From the NCBI GenBank assembly GCA_044229535.1, contig JBGASU010000001.1, positions 558,001 to 622,000 on the forward strand: a DNA stretch of 64,000 nucleotides. Reading direction: 5' to 3'. Below, one piece after another: positions 52,363 through 61,442 of the stretch. The stretch comes from CAZLFQ01 sp044229535 (GTDB taxonomy: Bacteria > Pseudomonadota > Alphaproteobacteria > Rickettsiales > Midichloriaceae). The position numbers and the translations under genes are program-made. The notes below the pieces were generated by a model. That model was not told the origin of the DNA. It saw only the letters and a program-made list of their open reading frames with translations, and searched no databases. Numbering within the stretch: the stretch's first letter is position 1; every line of letters begins with the position of its first letter.

Positions 52363-54507
52363 GTGAACGCGCTCGCTGAAAAATTAGAAACCAAATATAC
52401 AAACGGCCTTAATCCTGAACAGCTAGATGCAGTCCTATCTATCGACGGGCCGTTACTTGTGCTTGCTGGCGCTGGTACTGGCAAAACTAAAGTACTTACC
52501 ACAAGAATTGCTCATTTATTAAACGAAAGAAGAGCTTTTCCAAGCCAAATTTTAGCTGTGACTTTTACTAATAAAGCTGCAAAAGAAATGAAATCAAGAC
52601 TTCAATCTCAATTGGATGCGCCAATTGATGGTTTATGGCTCGGCACATTTCACTCTATTGCAGCAAAAATTCTCCGTAGACATGCGGACTTGCTCGGGTT
52701 TACCAAGGACTTCACTATTATTGATACCGAAGATCAGTTACGTTTAGCGAAACAAATTTTAAAGGACTACAATATTGATGAAAAGAAAAATCCTGCAAAG
52801 CTATTTCTATATTTAATCGGTCGATTTAAAGATAAGGCAATTACCCCAGATAAAGCATCAAGTGATGTTTCAAACTTTGGCAATGGAATGTTAGTCACTT
52901 TATATGCTGAATACCAGAAACGCCTCAAATCACTAAATGCAATGGACTTTGGCGATTTGCTAGCATTTAACATAGATCTTTTTCAAAAGAATGAAGATGT
53001 ATTCAACGAATATGCCAATAAATTTAAATATATTCTAGTTGATGAGTATCAAGATACAAACGTGTGCCAGTATAAGTGGCTTAAGATGTTAGCGCAATCA
53101 AGGCATAACATATGCTGCGTTGGCGATGACGACCAATCTATTTATGGTTGGAGAGGCGCTGAGGTTACAAATATTTTGATGTTTGATCGTGATTTTCCTA
53201 ATGCCAAAATTGTAAGGCTTGAAAGAAACTATCGTTCTACAAACCACATTTTGGCGGCTGCATCTGGTATAATTTCTCACAACAAAGAACGTCATGGAAA
53301 AGAACTATGGACAGATAAAAATAACGGGGCAAAAATTAAACTTAATTCTTTCTATGATGAAAGAGAAGAAGCCCGTTACATTGCAGAAGAAATTGAAGCT
53401 CAGCAACAGCTACACAAACACCCTTTAAATGAGATGGCGATCCTAGTAAGAGCTGGATATCAAACAAGAAGCTTTGAAGAAAGCTTAAACTTCTTAAGGA
53501 TTCCCTATAGAATTATTGGTGGATTCAAATTCTATGAACGCGTAGAAATTAAAGATACTTTAGCTTATATAAGAGTTTTAGTGAATCCTGACGATAGCCT
53601 TGCTTTTGAAAGAATAGTAAATACTCCAAAGCGTGGAGTGGGTATGGCCACTATTCAAGAGATTCATTTATTCTCACGCAACAATAACATTTCATTGATG
53701 GCTGCAATTAGTGAGCTTATAGCCTCTAGCCAGATCAAAGGGAAGCAGGCACAATCACTTCAAAAATTGCTACAAGATTTTAAAAATTGGCGTGAGCAAT
53801 TAAAATCAATACCACATTGGCAAGTTGTGGATAATTTACTCATGGAATCTGGCTATATCGAAATGTGGAAGAACGAGGGTACAGAAGAAGCTAAAGAAAG
53901 AATCGAAAACATAAAAGAGTTATTAAGAGCTTTAGAGGATTTTAGTGATTTACCAGAGTACTTAGAGCATGTGAGTTTAATTAGTGATGCGGATAATATT
54001 AACGATGATAATAAAGTTAATATAATGACCATGCACGCTGCCAAGGGTTTGGAATTTGATACGGTATTTTTGCCGGGTTGGGAGGAAGGAATTTTTCCAT
54101 CGCAAAAATCTATTGATGAGAATGGAAAATCAGCCCTAGAAGAAGAGCGTAGATTAGCCTATGTCGGCATTACTAGAGCGAAACAGAATTTATATATTTC
54201 TTATGCATCTAATAGAAGAATATATGGTAGCTACCAAAACAGCCTTCCATCAAGATTCATTGATGAGTTGCCTGAAGGGCATTATGAAATAGTAAATAGC
54301 TTTGGTCTAAGCTATAAGAAATTTAAAAAACAAGCTGAGATTATTGAGTTTTCACAAGTCGCTAATGATGATGAATTCCAAAGAGGTGAGCGAGTCTTCC
54401 ACATTAAATTTGGATATGGAAAGATACTCAATATCAGTGGAAACATAGCAGAAGTTACTTTTGAAAAATCAGGAGTCAAAAAAGTTTTGGTGGATTATTT
54501 AGAGTAA
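52363..54507 (+). CDS. uvrD: ATP-dependent DNA helicase UvrD/PcrA
   Basis: A 714-residue superfamily 1 helicase used in nucleotide-excision and mismatch repair. Motifs in order: Q-motif LNPEQLDAVLS, Walker A LAGAGTGKTKVL, FTNKAAKEMKSR, DEYQDTN, GDDDQSIYGWRGAEV, LERNYRST, TMHAAKGLEFDTVFL, and EERRLAYVGITRAKQNLYIS. The C-terminal domain ends with RVFHIKFGYGKILNIS, as in PcrA. The start is GTG, with AAGG nearby upstream. Confidence 0.96.
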   Translation: MNALAEKLETKYTNGLNPEQLDAVLSIDGPLLVLAGAGTGKTKVLTTRIAHLLNERRAFPSQILAVTFTNKAAKEMKSRLQSQLDAPIDGLWLGTFHSIAAKILRRHADLLGFTKDFTIIDTEDQLRLAKQILKDYNIDEKKNPAKLFLYLIGRFKDKAITPDKASSDVSNFGNGMLVTLYAEYQKRLKSLNAMDFGDLLAFNIDLFQKNEDVFNEYANKFKYILVDEYQDTNVCQYKWLKMLAQSRHNICCVGDDDQSIYGWRGAEVTNILMFDRDFPNAKIVRLERNYRSTNHILAAASGIISHNKERHGKELWTDKNNGAKIKLNSFYDEREEARYIAEEIEAQQQLHKHPLNEMAILVRAGYQTRSFEESLNFLRIPYRIIGGFKFYERVEIKDTLAYIRVLVNPDDSLAFERIVNTPKRGVGMATIQEIHLFSRNNNISLMAAISELIASSQIKGKQAQSLQKLLQDFKNWREQLKSIPHWQVVDNLLMESGYIEMWKNEGTEEAKERIENIKELLRALEDFSDLPEYLEHVSLISDADNINDDNKVNIMTMHAAKGLEFDTVFLPGWEEGIFPSQKSIDENGKSALEEERRLAYVGITRAKQNLYISYASNRRIYGSYQNSLPSRFIDELPEGHYEIVNSFGLSYKKFKKQAEIIEFSQVANDDEFQRGERVFHIKFGYGKILNISGNIAEVTFEKSGVKKVLVDYLE

Positions 54508-54529
54508 TAACTCAACTAAACGCTTATTT

Positions 54530-55387
54530 TTATCCGTTATCATATGAGTAATATATTGAACATATTGTTCCATATACAAGCTGCCCAATATCTTCTAAGT
54601 AATCTGTATTAAAAGCGTATTTTATATTCCAATTTGGCTCTGGATAAACCGCATTATTTAACAAAGGCATTGTAAAATTATCTAGAGAATGCTCCTTAAT
54701 CTGACTTGATGGGCTTCTGAATATACTTTCTTCATTTGCAATGTTTGTCTGTGCTTTATATACATTTCCAAATTGCTTTCCAAAAGAATTGACAAAATTA
54801 GGTGAATTCGAATTTACAACTGTAAAATTATCTTTAATCACATCCAGATCTAAATCAATGCCATACGTCTTTTCAAATTCTTTCATCATTTCAAGTGTAC
54901 CAGGCTGGTCAAAAGTAATAGAACTGATATTGGCTCCTTTACTCAAAAGATATACACCAAGCAACTGAGCATTCACCCCCCCAAGTGAGTGCCCAGTTGT
55001 GATGTACTCAACATCGATCCCTATATCATCAATAAAATTATATACGTAATCGATAAATTGAATTGCATCATCATGAAATTGTCTAGGTATTAGACCTAAG
55101 CTAACTTTTAAATCCGCTGCTATATCGTAAATAGAATGATAGGTATCGTATTCATCACCAATTCTAGTACCACTGCAAGCTATGATAACCTTATTCTCTT
55201 CAAGATTTAAAAAAGCCACCCCACGAAATCCAAATTCCTTACAATTTGGCAAACTATTCGAGCTAGCAATTATGTCCCATCCATTGCCAAGAAAAGCTCT
55301 TACATTTGAGTCCAGCATTTCGTCATTACCATAATAAGCCAAAGTAGCAGCTTTATAAGGTAAATATAAATCTTGAGGTCTAGTCAT
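54530..55387 (-). CDS. Class 3 lipase-like protein
   Basis: A 285-residue alpha/beta hydrolase. The lipase-3 elbow is YITTGHSLGGVNAQLLGVYL with S134; KVIIACSGTRIGDEYDTYHS (66-85) forms the oxyanion region, and an Asp and His (QPGTLEM and KEHSLDNF) are further candidates for the triad. There is no signal peptide, so it acts in the cytosol or is exported by a specialised system, for example the T4SS. It lies 3 bases after the small gene at 55391, so the two form one operon. Phospholipase activity on host membranes is possible but unproven. Confidence 0.78.
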   Translation of the reverse strand: MTRPQDLYLPYKAATLAYYGNDEMLDSNVRAFLGNGWDIIASSNSLPNCKEFGFRGVAFLNLEENKVIIACSGTRIGDEYDTYHSIYDIAADLKVSLGLIPRQFHDDAIQFIDYVYNFIDDIGIDVEYITTGHSLGGVNAQLLGVYLLSKGANISSITFDQPGTLEMMKEFEKTYGIDLDLDVIKDNFTVVNSNSPNFVNSFGKQFGNVYKAQTNIANEESIFRSPSSQIKEHSLDNFTMPLLNNAVYPEPNWNIKYAFNTDYLEDIGQLVYGTICSIYYSYDNG

Positions 55388-55390
55388 AAA

Positions 55391-55672
55391 CTACCTAGCA
55401 AATTGGAACGATAATTCTTCAATTCCAGCTCTTGCACCATTACGTACATAGTCTTGCCAGAATGTATTTTTCTGCAAATCAATACCCGTGTGCTTACTTA
55501 AAATCCCTTCAAACAAATCTAGTATTGTATCCACTAAAAAGCTTAGAATTGAAAACCCTAGAGTAAACCAACTCTCAAAATATTTACCCTGCTTAGCTTC
55601 GTTTTTTTCGTTGGTATTAGAATCAACCACTGTTGGTAATTCTGTACCATCCATTTCGTATACTTTAACCAT
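55391..55672 (-). CDS. Small protein co-transcribed with the lipase
   Basis: From the ATG at 55672 (MVKVYEMDGTELP) the protein has 93 residues. GGGGG lies nine bases upstream as a strong Shine-Dalgarno; an ATG 12 codons earlier is rejected. A polar start is followed by one hydrophobic helix (FTLGFSILSFLVDTILDLF). No family is recognised. The lipase gene starts 3 bases after its stop. It might be a chaperone, antidote or membrane anchor for the lipase; this is inference from position alone. Confidence 0.6.
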   Translation of the reverse strand: MVKVYEMDGTELPTVVDSNTNEKNEAKQGKYFESWFTLGFSILSFLVDTILDLFEGILSKHTGIDLQKNTFWQDYVRNGARAGIEELSFQFAR

Positions 55673-55756
55673 GATAATTTCCCCCTTTATCAATTGAACG
55701 TTGCTCATTGTAATTCACAATCCCAACCTTGTCAACAAAATATTTAACACCGTTTA

Positions 55757-55787
55757 TTAAATATTTATTAAGATTGCTGTGTATAGC
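55757..55787 (+). promoter_or_regulatory. Weak CtrA-box match upstream of rpmE
   Basis: TTAA (55757-55760), seven bases, TTAA (55768-55771), then TATAGC (55782-55787) as a poor -10. There is no TTAAC extension and the surroundings are very AT-rich, so chance is likely. Confidence 0.2.
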
Positions 55788-55864
55788 AAAAATATATACT
55801 TGAAGAAGTGAGGCTAATTTGCTATTCTGCTGACTCAAATAACAAACTTGACGTGAGAGTAGTA

Positions 55865-56110
55865 ATGGCTGCAGGTAAAGATTCTATACATAAAAACTTC
55901 AGAATGATCGAAGTAACAGACACAGGCGGGAACAAATTCAATTTGGCTTCTTGCTACAGTCAAGACAGCATGCAACTTGAGGTTGATCCTTCAAAACATC
56001 CTGCTTGGACAAACGAATTAAATTACGTTGATATGAACGCGGGCAATGTTGCTAAGTTCAACACTCGTTTTGCTGGATTGAACTTCGGGTCTAAAAAAGA
56101 AGGAAACTAG
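55865..56110 (+). CDS. rpmE: 50S ribosomal protein bL31
   Basis: From the ATG at 55865 the 81-residue protein matches alphaproteobacterial L31: KDSIHKNFRMIEVTDTGGNK, a middle SQDSMQLEVDPSKHPAWTN and NVAKFNTRFAGLNF at the end. The usual zinc cysteines are not conserved, as in C-minus forms. A longer frame upstream (from 55808) adds 19 residues not found in L31. The gene's stop overlaps the convergent pilin gene by 4 bases. Confidence 0.9.
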   Translation: MAAGKDSIHKNFRMIEVTDTGGNKFNLASCYSQDSMQLEVDPSKHPAWTNELNYVDMNAGNVAKFNTRFAGLNFGSKKEGN

Positions 56111-57408
56111 TCAGCCCATTTCTGCACTTCTAATATTACCGTTGCATAAGGGACATAAGACCAAGGGAATGAAACGTTTAGCAGTGCAGGGGTGCCATAG
56201 CTATAACCGCAACCAGCCCCACAGAACCCCATACCTGAAGTATCCTGTACCACAGCCTCAACGGCAACGTTTGTAGCTGCGGCGAAAGTGACTAATGTGA
56301 CTGCCTCAGAAAAACTACAGTCTCTAGTCTCACTGCTCGCATATGCAGCGTTACTTATTCCTATTGTAGTCGATGCAGTAGCATTCACAATTCTTACCAT
56401 ATGCCCATTTACAGAGCAACCGCTTTGCGTAGCACGCATATAGTAAGTACCTGCTGGAACGCTAATAGTCTGAGAATTCGCTGTGTGAGTTAGACCAGTA
56501 ATATTATTAACAACCAAAACATCATTGGCGTATGTTATACCCTTAGCAGAGTCAAGATTTAATATCCTTCTATCCCAAACGTTTGCTGCACCACTTCCAA
56601 CGTTACCACCATAAGTCTCGAAAGCAAAGTAGGCTATTTTTGTTTCTGTAGATGGCTGAGGAGTGGTATTTTGATATTGAACCCTATTTTCAATATCATT
56701 TCTATATTTCATATACTGCCTAGTCGCCCACACCAAAGTATCATCAAAAGAACCTGTCGTATAAAAAGTAGATCTAAATGCAGCATCAGCTGTATCACAG
56801 TTATTTGCCTCCAAACCACCAGAACACCCTATTGGCTGCGCACCATTATAGTCATAAGCTCCTATTCCATTTGGTCCATGACTAATTAACAAATACATAA
56901 CGTAATTCGAAGCAGTAAGATTTCTAACAACGTTGTTACCACTAGAATCCGTAATATTAATCACCGTATTTGTTGGACTGCTGGCGAAAGTAGTTCTATT
57001 TCCTAAATTTTTAGGAATAACGTATCTAATCCTATTTCCCCATGCATCAAACATTGCAGAATCTGGAAGATTAAGAGTTCTTACAGGAACCCCACCAAAT
57101 TTGATTGTATTATTACCACCTGGAACATAATCAAAAGTTCCTGCTTCCGAACCAATACATGTGTATGAAGTACCAAAACTACTATTGTCTAGAGAAGAGG
57201 GGCAAGGTAAATAACCATTCACAAAATAGAATTTCTGAATTGCTGCACTAAGCTGCTGCATTTTTTCATCATTTTGTTTTTGGTTTAGGTCGATAGATTT
57301 ATTGACGGTAAAAGCAAAAAATCCTGTAAGTAGAGTTGCGGCTATCACCATAACTACAGATAACTCAATTATTGAATAACCAAAAATTTTTAATCTTTTT
57401 ACGCTCAT
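56107..57408 (-). CDS. Large pilin-like protein 3 (type IV prepilin signal, receptor-binding-like C-terminus)
   Basis: A 433-residue protein with a class III prepilin signal: a basic leader and FG|YSIIELSVVMVIAA, with E5 of the mature pilin. AAGGTAG precedes the ATG. The N-terminal domain shares with its two paralogs YLPCPSS (after the pilin helix), GVPVRTLNLPDSAMFDAWGN, YVMYLLISHGPNGIGAYDYN, NCDTADAAFRSTFY and DDTLVWATRQY. The C-terminal part starts with VPAGTYYMRATQSGCSVNGH and ends LEVQKWAD, a jelly-roll-like pattern known from phage tail-fibre tips. It is far longer than normal pseudopilins. Third gene of a three-gene operon. Confidence 0.85.
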   Translation of the reverse strand: MSVKRLKIFGYSIIELSVVMVIAATLLTGFFAFTVNKSIDLNQKQNDEKMQQLSAAIQKFYFVNGYLPCPSSLDNSSFGTSYTCIGSEAGTFDYVPGGNNTIKFGGVPVRTLNLPDSAMFDAWGNRIRYVIPKNLGNRTTFASSPTNTVINITDSSGNNVVRNLTASNYVMYLLISHGPNGIGAYDYNGAQPIGCSGGLEANNCDTADAAFRSTFYTTGSFDDTLVWATRQYMKYRNDIENRVQYQNTTPQPSTETKIAYFAFETYGGNVGSGAANVWDRRILNLDSAKGITYANDVLVVNNITGLTHTANSQTISVPAGTYYMRATQSGCSVNGHMVRIVNATASTTIGISNAAYASSETRDCSFSEAVTLVTFAAATNVAVEAVVQDTSGMGFCGAGCGYSYGTPALLNVSFPWSYVPYATVILEVQKWAD

Positions 57409-57411
57409 ATA

Positions 57412-58662
57412 CTACCTTTCCCAAACTTCCAATCTTGAAAACACATATTGTTCGCTAGCACCTGGATTCCATCCCCTTCCACCACCTAAAGTCGCTTCTG
57501 CTTGCGTACTCCACATCCAAGCTTCTGTAACTGTATCAGCTGTAGGCGCAAAATGCCCAACACTAGTTAACCACACACAAGGTTTATTAGTCGCTGCTGT
57601 ATCTAAAAAATCAACTGTAGAAAAATTAGTGGATAAAATATAGGCTGGCGTTATATATCTAGTAAATTGGGTCGCACCAGTTCCGCACGCCATATGCCCT
57701 TCCCTGATATAATATGTTTTATTAGCTTTAAATGTAACTTGCGTTGAAGTTGCGGTGACTCCTTCTGTATTATTTACAACTTGTGTTGGTAAAGTTCTCT
57801 GTACCCAAGATTGTGGAGTACCAGCTTTAGGCAGATTTGTAACGCCACTCGCTTGGTATTCCCATCTACCATATTTCACTGAAGCACTACCGCTCTTTAA
57901 GGCTATAGTAGTTGATAACCCAGTGATATTGGTATAGCTTTTTGTTCTCCATTTGATAATATCATCAAATGCATTCGCTGATCTTATATCCTGAAACTGA
58001 TCTCTAAACGTCGCGTTATCATTGCAATTTTCTCCATCTCTCCTAGTACCAGAACAAGCAGTTGCACCAGATGGTGCAACACCTTGATAGCTATAAGCAC
58101 CACTGCCATCTGCCCCATGAGACACCAAAACATATGCAATAAAAGTTGGCAAGCCAGTATGCATTTGATTACCAGCATTATCTATAACTGTAAAACCAGT
58201 AGTTGTTGGAGTGTGGTTAGTATACCCAACACTGCTGTACGCAAGCTCTGCACCCACGGCGTAAGTTATTCTATTATTCCAACCATCAAAAGCATAAGAA
58301 TCTGGCAAACCTAATTCTCTAGTAGGAACAGCACCTATTCTAACCCTTTCCGCACCAGAACCAACATCAACCGTACCAGCTGGCGCAGCGCCGTTACAAG
58401 TTGAATCAGCACCAAATGTAGCAGTTGATAAAGCGGCAGTTCTAGAGGCTGGACATGGAATATATGACTTCTCATTAAAGAATGAAAGCAAAGAATCTTC
58501 TATAACTTTCATCTTATCTTGAGTTTCCTTAGTTGCATCTTTATTTGCTTCAGATGGTACCACTGTTACCATCACCCCTAAAATCAAAGCAATAATAACC
58601 ATCACCACAGATAACTCTATTAAAGTAAAAGCTAGATAACGATTTTTATAGTTCCATTTCAT
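57412..58662 (-). CDS. Large pilin-like protein 2 (type IV prepilin signal)
   Basis: I use the ATG at 58662 (MKWNYKNRYLAF), which has AGGTAAAG upstream, rather than the ATG at 58686 overlapping the previous gene. The processing site is LA|FTLIELSVVMVIIA. The 416-residue protein shares YIPCPAS, GAERVRIGAVPTRELGLPDS, AFDGWNNRITYAV, AYVLVSHGADGSGAYSYQ and DDIIKWRTKSY with its neighbours. The C-terminal domain begins FKANKTYYIREGHMACG and ends FSRLEVWER, differing strongly from its paralogs, as expected of a receptor-binding part. Middle gene of the operon. Confidence 0.85.
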   Translation of the reverse strand: MKWNYKNRYLAFTLIELSVVMVIIALILGVMVTVVPSEANKDATKETQDKMKVIEDSLLSFFNEKSYIPCPASRTAALSTATFGADSTCNGAAPAGTVDVGSGAERVRIGAVPTRELGLPDSYAFDGWNNRITYAVGAELAYSSVGYTNHTPTTTGFTVIDNAGNQMHTGLPTFIAYVLVSHGADGSGAYSYQGVAPSGATACSGTRRDGENCNDNATFRDQFQDIRSANAFDDIIKWRTKSYTNITGLSTTIALKSGSASVKYGRWEYQASGVTNLPKAGTPQSWVQRTLPTQVVNNTEGVTATSTQVTFKANKTYYIREGHMACGTGATQFTRYITPAYILSTNFSTVDFLDTAATNKPCVWLTSVGHFAPTADTVTEAWMWSTQAEATLGGGRGWNPGASEQYVFSRLEVWER

Positions 58663-58670
58663 AACTTTAC

Positions 58671-60014
58671 CTAATTCATTTGCCATATTTCAATTTGCAC
58701 AAATTCTTGCGGAATACCACTATTATTTGATGTACCAACAGTAGGGTTATAAGCCACTCCAAAGTCATACGTACCGTTACTTTGATCCATATAAAACCTA
58801 AATCTAATTGGAGTAGCAGCGTTGGTATGATCAAACATTGCTATCGAAATATTTCTACTACATCTATTACCACCAACAGCATAAGAATATGCAGAAGTAT
58901 GTCGACCAATTTGGGCAACAGGCGGGGTTGGAGCAGTTGCACTAGTGTAGTATATCAAGCCAACGCCTCTGGTCACTTTACAAGTCTGAACGCTCATTCT
59001 AATTATATATCTTCCAGTCGGAGCTAATACCTGATCAAAAGTCGGTCCATTAGCAACTGATACACTTGATAAAGTTGATGATTTCATAGTTATACCAGTA
59101 ATGTCAGAAGCGCAACCTATTGGGGCAACAACACTTGGAACACACCCATCACGCTCTGTAAATGGAGTTGTTGGCTCTGTTAAATTCGCAAAGTATGTTC
59201 CAACTTTAAGAGATGGCACACCATTCGTTGGTGCTGTAGGATTATAAGTTAATTGCGATGACTTTATCGATGATAAAGTTTTCCATCTTATTATGTCGTC
59301 ATAATAAGTAGCACCAGCAGTTAAATTTTTTGTTTGATCTCTAAATGTGGCATCTGCATAATCACAATTCTGGCCATCTTGATTCGTCGCTATACAAGCA
59401 AGATTTATATTTGCCCCTGCTGAACCAGAATAATTACCAGCACCTGCCCCATCTGTACCGTGTGACAATAGAACATAAGGAGTGAAATTTGGCCCAACTG
59501 GATTGATTGCAGCACCCGTACTATCAACGATAGTTATAACTCTTGATGATGCAGAAGTGTAACCACTAAACGCAGACGATGTGGTAGCCATACTCGCGAT
59601 AACCGCATATGTAATTCTATTGTTAGAACTGTCAAAAGCATAATAATCTGGCAAATTTAACTCTTTGGTTGGAACAGTCCCAATTCTTACTCTATCAACA
59701 CCCGCCCCAACATCCTGATATTGATTCGCAACACTACCGGCAGTAACACAAGCTGTTGCAGCACCAAAGCTCGCTGTATTAATTAATGCATTCCGACTTG
59801 CTGGACAGGGCAAGTAACCTTTTTCCATGTAGTAAATCTGAATAGCCTGCTCAACCTCATCCAAATAAGTTTTATTTAAGCTTTGATTCTCTTGACTATC
59901 TTTAATAGGCGCAAGGCCAATCATACTCGTGAGCAAAGCAGAGACTACCAATATTATTATTGATACCTCTATGAGAGAAAAAGCTTGGGACTTTTTAGAT
60001 ACACGAGAGAACAT
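58671..60014 (-). CDS. Large pilin-like protein 1 (type IV prepilin signal)
   Basis: A 447-residue protein, first in the operon. Leader and cleavage site: KKSQA|FSLIEVSIIILVV. Shared core: GYLPCPASRNALINTASFG, DVGAGVDRVRIGTVPTKELN, YYAFDSSNNRITYAV, PYVLLSHGTDGAGAGNYS, NCDYADATFRDQTKN and YYDDIIRWKT. The C-terminal domain begins LAPTGRYIIRMSVQTCKV and ends EFVQIEIWQMN, closely like phage tail-fibre receptor-binding ends. Paired cysteines suggest periplasmic disulfides. No pilus assembly ATPase, secretin or prepilin peptidase is in the window. Confidence 0.85.
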   Translation of the reverse strand: MFSRVSKKSQAFSLIEVSIIILVVSALLTSMIGLAPIKDSQENQSLNKTYLDEVEQAIQIYYMEKGYLPCPASRNALINTASFGAATACVTAGSVANQYQDVGAGVDRVRIGTVPTKELNLPDYYAFDSSNNRITYAVIASMATTSSAFSGYTSASSRVITIVDSTGAAINPVGPNFTPYVLLSHGTDGAGAGNYSGSAGANINLACIATNQDGQNCDYADATFRDQTKNLTAGATYYDDIIRWKTLSSIKSSQLTYNPTAPTNGVPSLKVGTYFANLTEPTTPFTERDGCVPSVVAPIGCASDITGITMKSSTLSSVSVANGPTFDQVLAPTGRYIIRMSVQTCKVTRGVGLIYYTSATAPTPPVAQIGRHTSAYSYAVGGNRCSRNISIAMFDHTNAATPIRFRFYMDQSNGTYDFGVAYNPTVGTSNNSGIPQEFVQIEIWQMN

Positions 60015-60043
60015 ATGAACTCTACTATCTATTTCATTTACCT

Positions 60044-60052
60044 ATTATACCA
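60044..60052 (-). promoter_or_regulatory. Extended -10 promoter of the pilin operon
   Basis: On the minus strand TGGTATAAT (60052-60044) is a perfect extended -10. Transcription would begin near 60037, some 23 bases before the first pilin ATG. No clear -35 is present, as is usual with an extended -10. Confidence 0.7.
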
Positions 60053-60096
60053 TGCTATCTGCATAAATATCACAGGTAAAGATTAAAAATTAGATA

Positions 60097-60774
60097 TTAA
60101 GCAGTCCAAATAGGATTTTTTAACTTTTTATTAATAAACTCGATATGTTGAGACACGAGTGATTCAATAGGCTCTGTGGGTCTTACAGGCCTTTCTTTTC
60201 TGCTAAAATTAGATGCTTGATTAACAGTATTAAACCCAAAATTCATTGCAGCCTGATTTCCACCCGTCAAAATCAAATAAACTTGGGCTAAAAGCTCTGC
60301 ATCTATCAATGCTCCGTGCTTATCTCTAGTTTCAAGGCTAATATTAAATTTCTTACAAAGTGCATCAAGGGAAGCTGGAGCACCTGGGAAACGTCTTCTT
60401 GCTAATGGCAATGTATCAATTACTCTTCCAGCTTGAAGTGGCATATGCCCAGTGTAACTAAGCTCTTTGTTTATAAACCCTAAATCAAAAGCTGCGTTAT
60501 GTATTATAATGCCGCTATTTGCTATAAATGCTAAAAAGTCTTTTGTTATATGCTTGAATAATGGCTTGTCTTGCAAGAATTCTGTTGAAATACCGTGTAT
60601 TCTATATGCTTCTTGTGGCACATCTCTTTCTGGATTTATATAAGCATGGAAGAACTTTCCTGTTCTAACTTTATTTACTATCTCAACACAACCAATTTCA
60701 ACAATTCTATCACCACTGTTTGGATTTAAACCTGTCGTTTCAGTATCTAGAACTATTTCTCTGCAATCAGACAT
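60097..60774 (-). CDS. dnaQ: DNA polymerase III epsilon subunit DnaQ (3'-5' exonuclease)
   Basis: The proofreading exonuclease of replication. It has motif I LDTETTGL (D10, E12), ExoII HNAAFDLGFINKEL and ExoIII with HGALIDAELLA. At 225 residues the length matches the catalytic domain with a short tail binding the polymerase subunit. It overlaps coaE by 8 bases; the coaE-dnaQ pair is common in Rickettsiales. Confidence 0.95.
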   Translation of the reverse strand: MSDCREIVLDTETTGLNPNSGDRIVEIGCVEIVNKVRTGKFFHAYINPERDVPQEAYRIHGISTEFLQDKPLFKHITKDFLAFIANSGIIIHNAAFDLGFINKELSYTGHMPLQAGRVIDTLPLARRRFPGAPASLDALCKKFNISLETRDKHGALIDAELLAQVYLILTGGNQAAMNFGFNTVNQASNFSRKERPVRPTEPIESLVSQHIEFINKKLKNPIWTA

Positions 60775-61390
60775 TCGATGTCAATCCTTTGATTTGTTTA
60801 TAAGTTTTTTGCTTAGTACTATTGGTATCAATTATAAAATCAGATTTACCACGTCGAATTCGATCTGAAACCTGCTTAGCAAGGATAGCATCAAATTTCA
60901 TTTCCGTCATGCCTTTTCGAGACATAACCCTTTTTTTTCTTGTATCAATATCAGAAATTGTAGCGATTACATAATCATAATATTCTTCGCGCTTATTCTC
61001 CAACAGAAGTGGTACTTCAAATACTATAGATAACCCTTTGTTATCTCTTACAAATTCTTGCTGGGCTTTTCTAACCAAAGGGTGAATAATTTTTTCTAAT
61101 TTACTCAAATTAGTCTTATTACCCAATACAATATTAGCCAATTTTTTTCTACTTATAGAGTTTTTTCCTGCAGCTTCTGGGAATATTTTAGATAATTTTT
61201 CGTACCCTAAATTGCCTTTTTTCATCAAATCATGAACACATTTATCCGTATCAAAAACCTTAAAACCAAGTTTTTTAAAGCATGAAAGTGCATAAGATTT
61301 TCCTGAGCCAATCCCACCAGTCAGCCCTATCACCACCCCTGAATTAGGCGTTATTATCTTTCTTTTTATTTTATTTCTTTTATGCAACAT
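60767..61390 (-). CDS. coaE: Dephospho-CoA kinase CoaE
   Basis: CoaE phosphorylates dephospho-CoA in the last step of CoA synthesis. The P-loop is GLTGGIGSGKS (22-32); FDTDKCVHDL follows, then FEVPLLLE (lid region) and DFIIDTN near the end. At 207 residues it has about 18 more N-terminal residues (basic) than typical CoaE, which usually begins just before the P-loop; a start nearer to it is possible. It overlaps dnaQ. Confidence 0.93.
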   Translation of the reverse strand: MLHKRNKIKRKIITPNSGVVIGLTGGIGSGKSYALSCFKKLGFKVFDTDKCVHDLMKKGNLGYEKLSKIFPEAAGKNSISRKKLANIVLGNKTNLSKLEKIIHPLVRKAQQEFVRDNKGLSIVFEVPLLLENKREEYYDYVIATISDIDTRKKRVMSRKGMTEMKFDAILAKQVSDRIRRGKSDFIIDTNSTKQKTYKQIKGLTSNV

Positions 61391-61442
61391 ATGTATTTCA
61401 AATTACCTTTCTGAAGATAATTCAAAATTTTAGAAATGGCTA

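Noticed and set aside
52071..52502. A 143-residue minus-strand frame
   Set aside because: Covers the end of one plus gene and the start of uvrD, including its P-loop; a shadow.
55757..55787. CtrA promoter for rpmE
   Set aside because: TTAA-N7-TTAA is present, but without TTAAC and in very AT-rich DNA; rough chance expectation for this core in spacer DNA of this window is one or two, so I kept it as a low-confidence feature and not as a finding.
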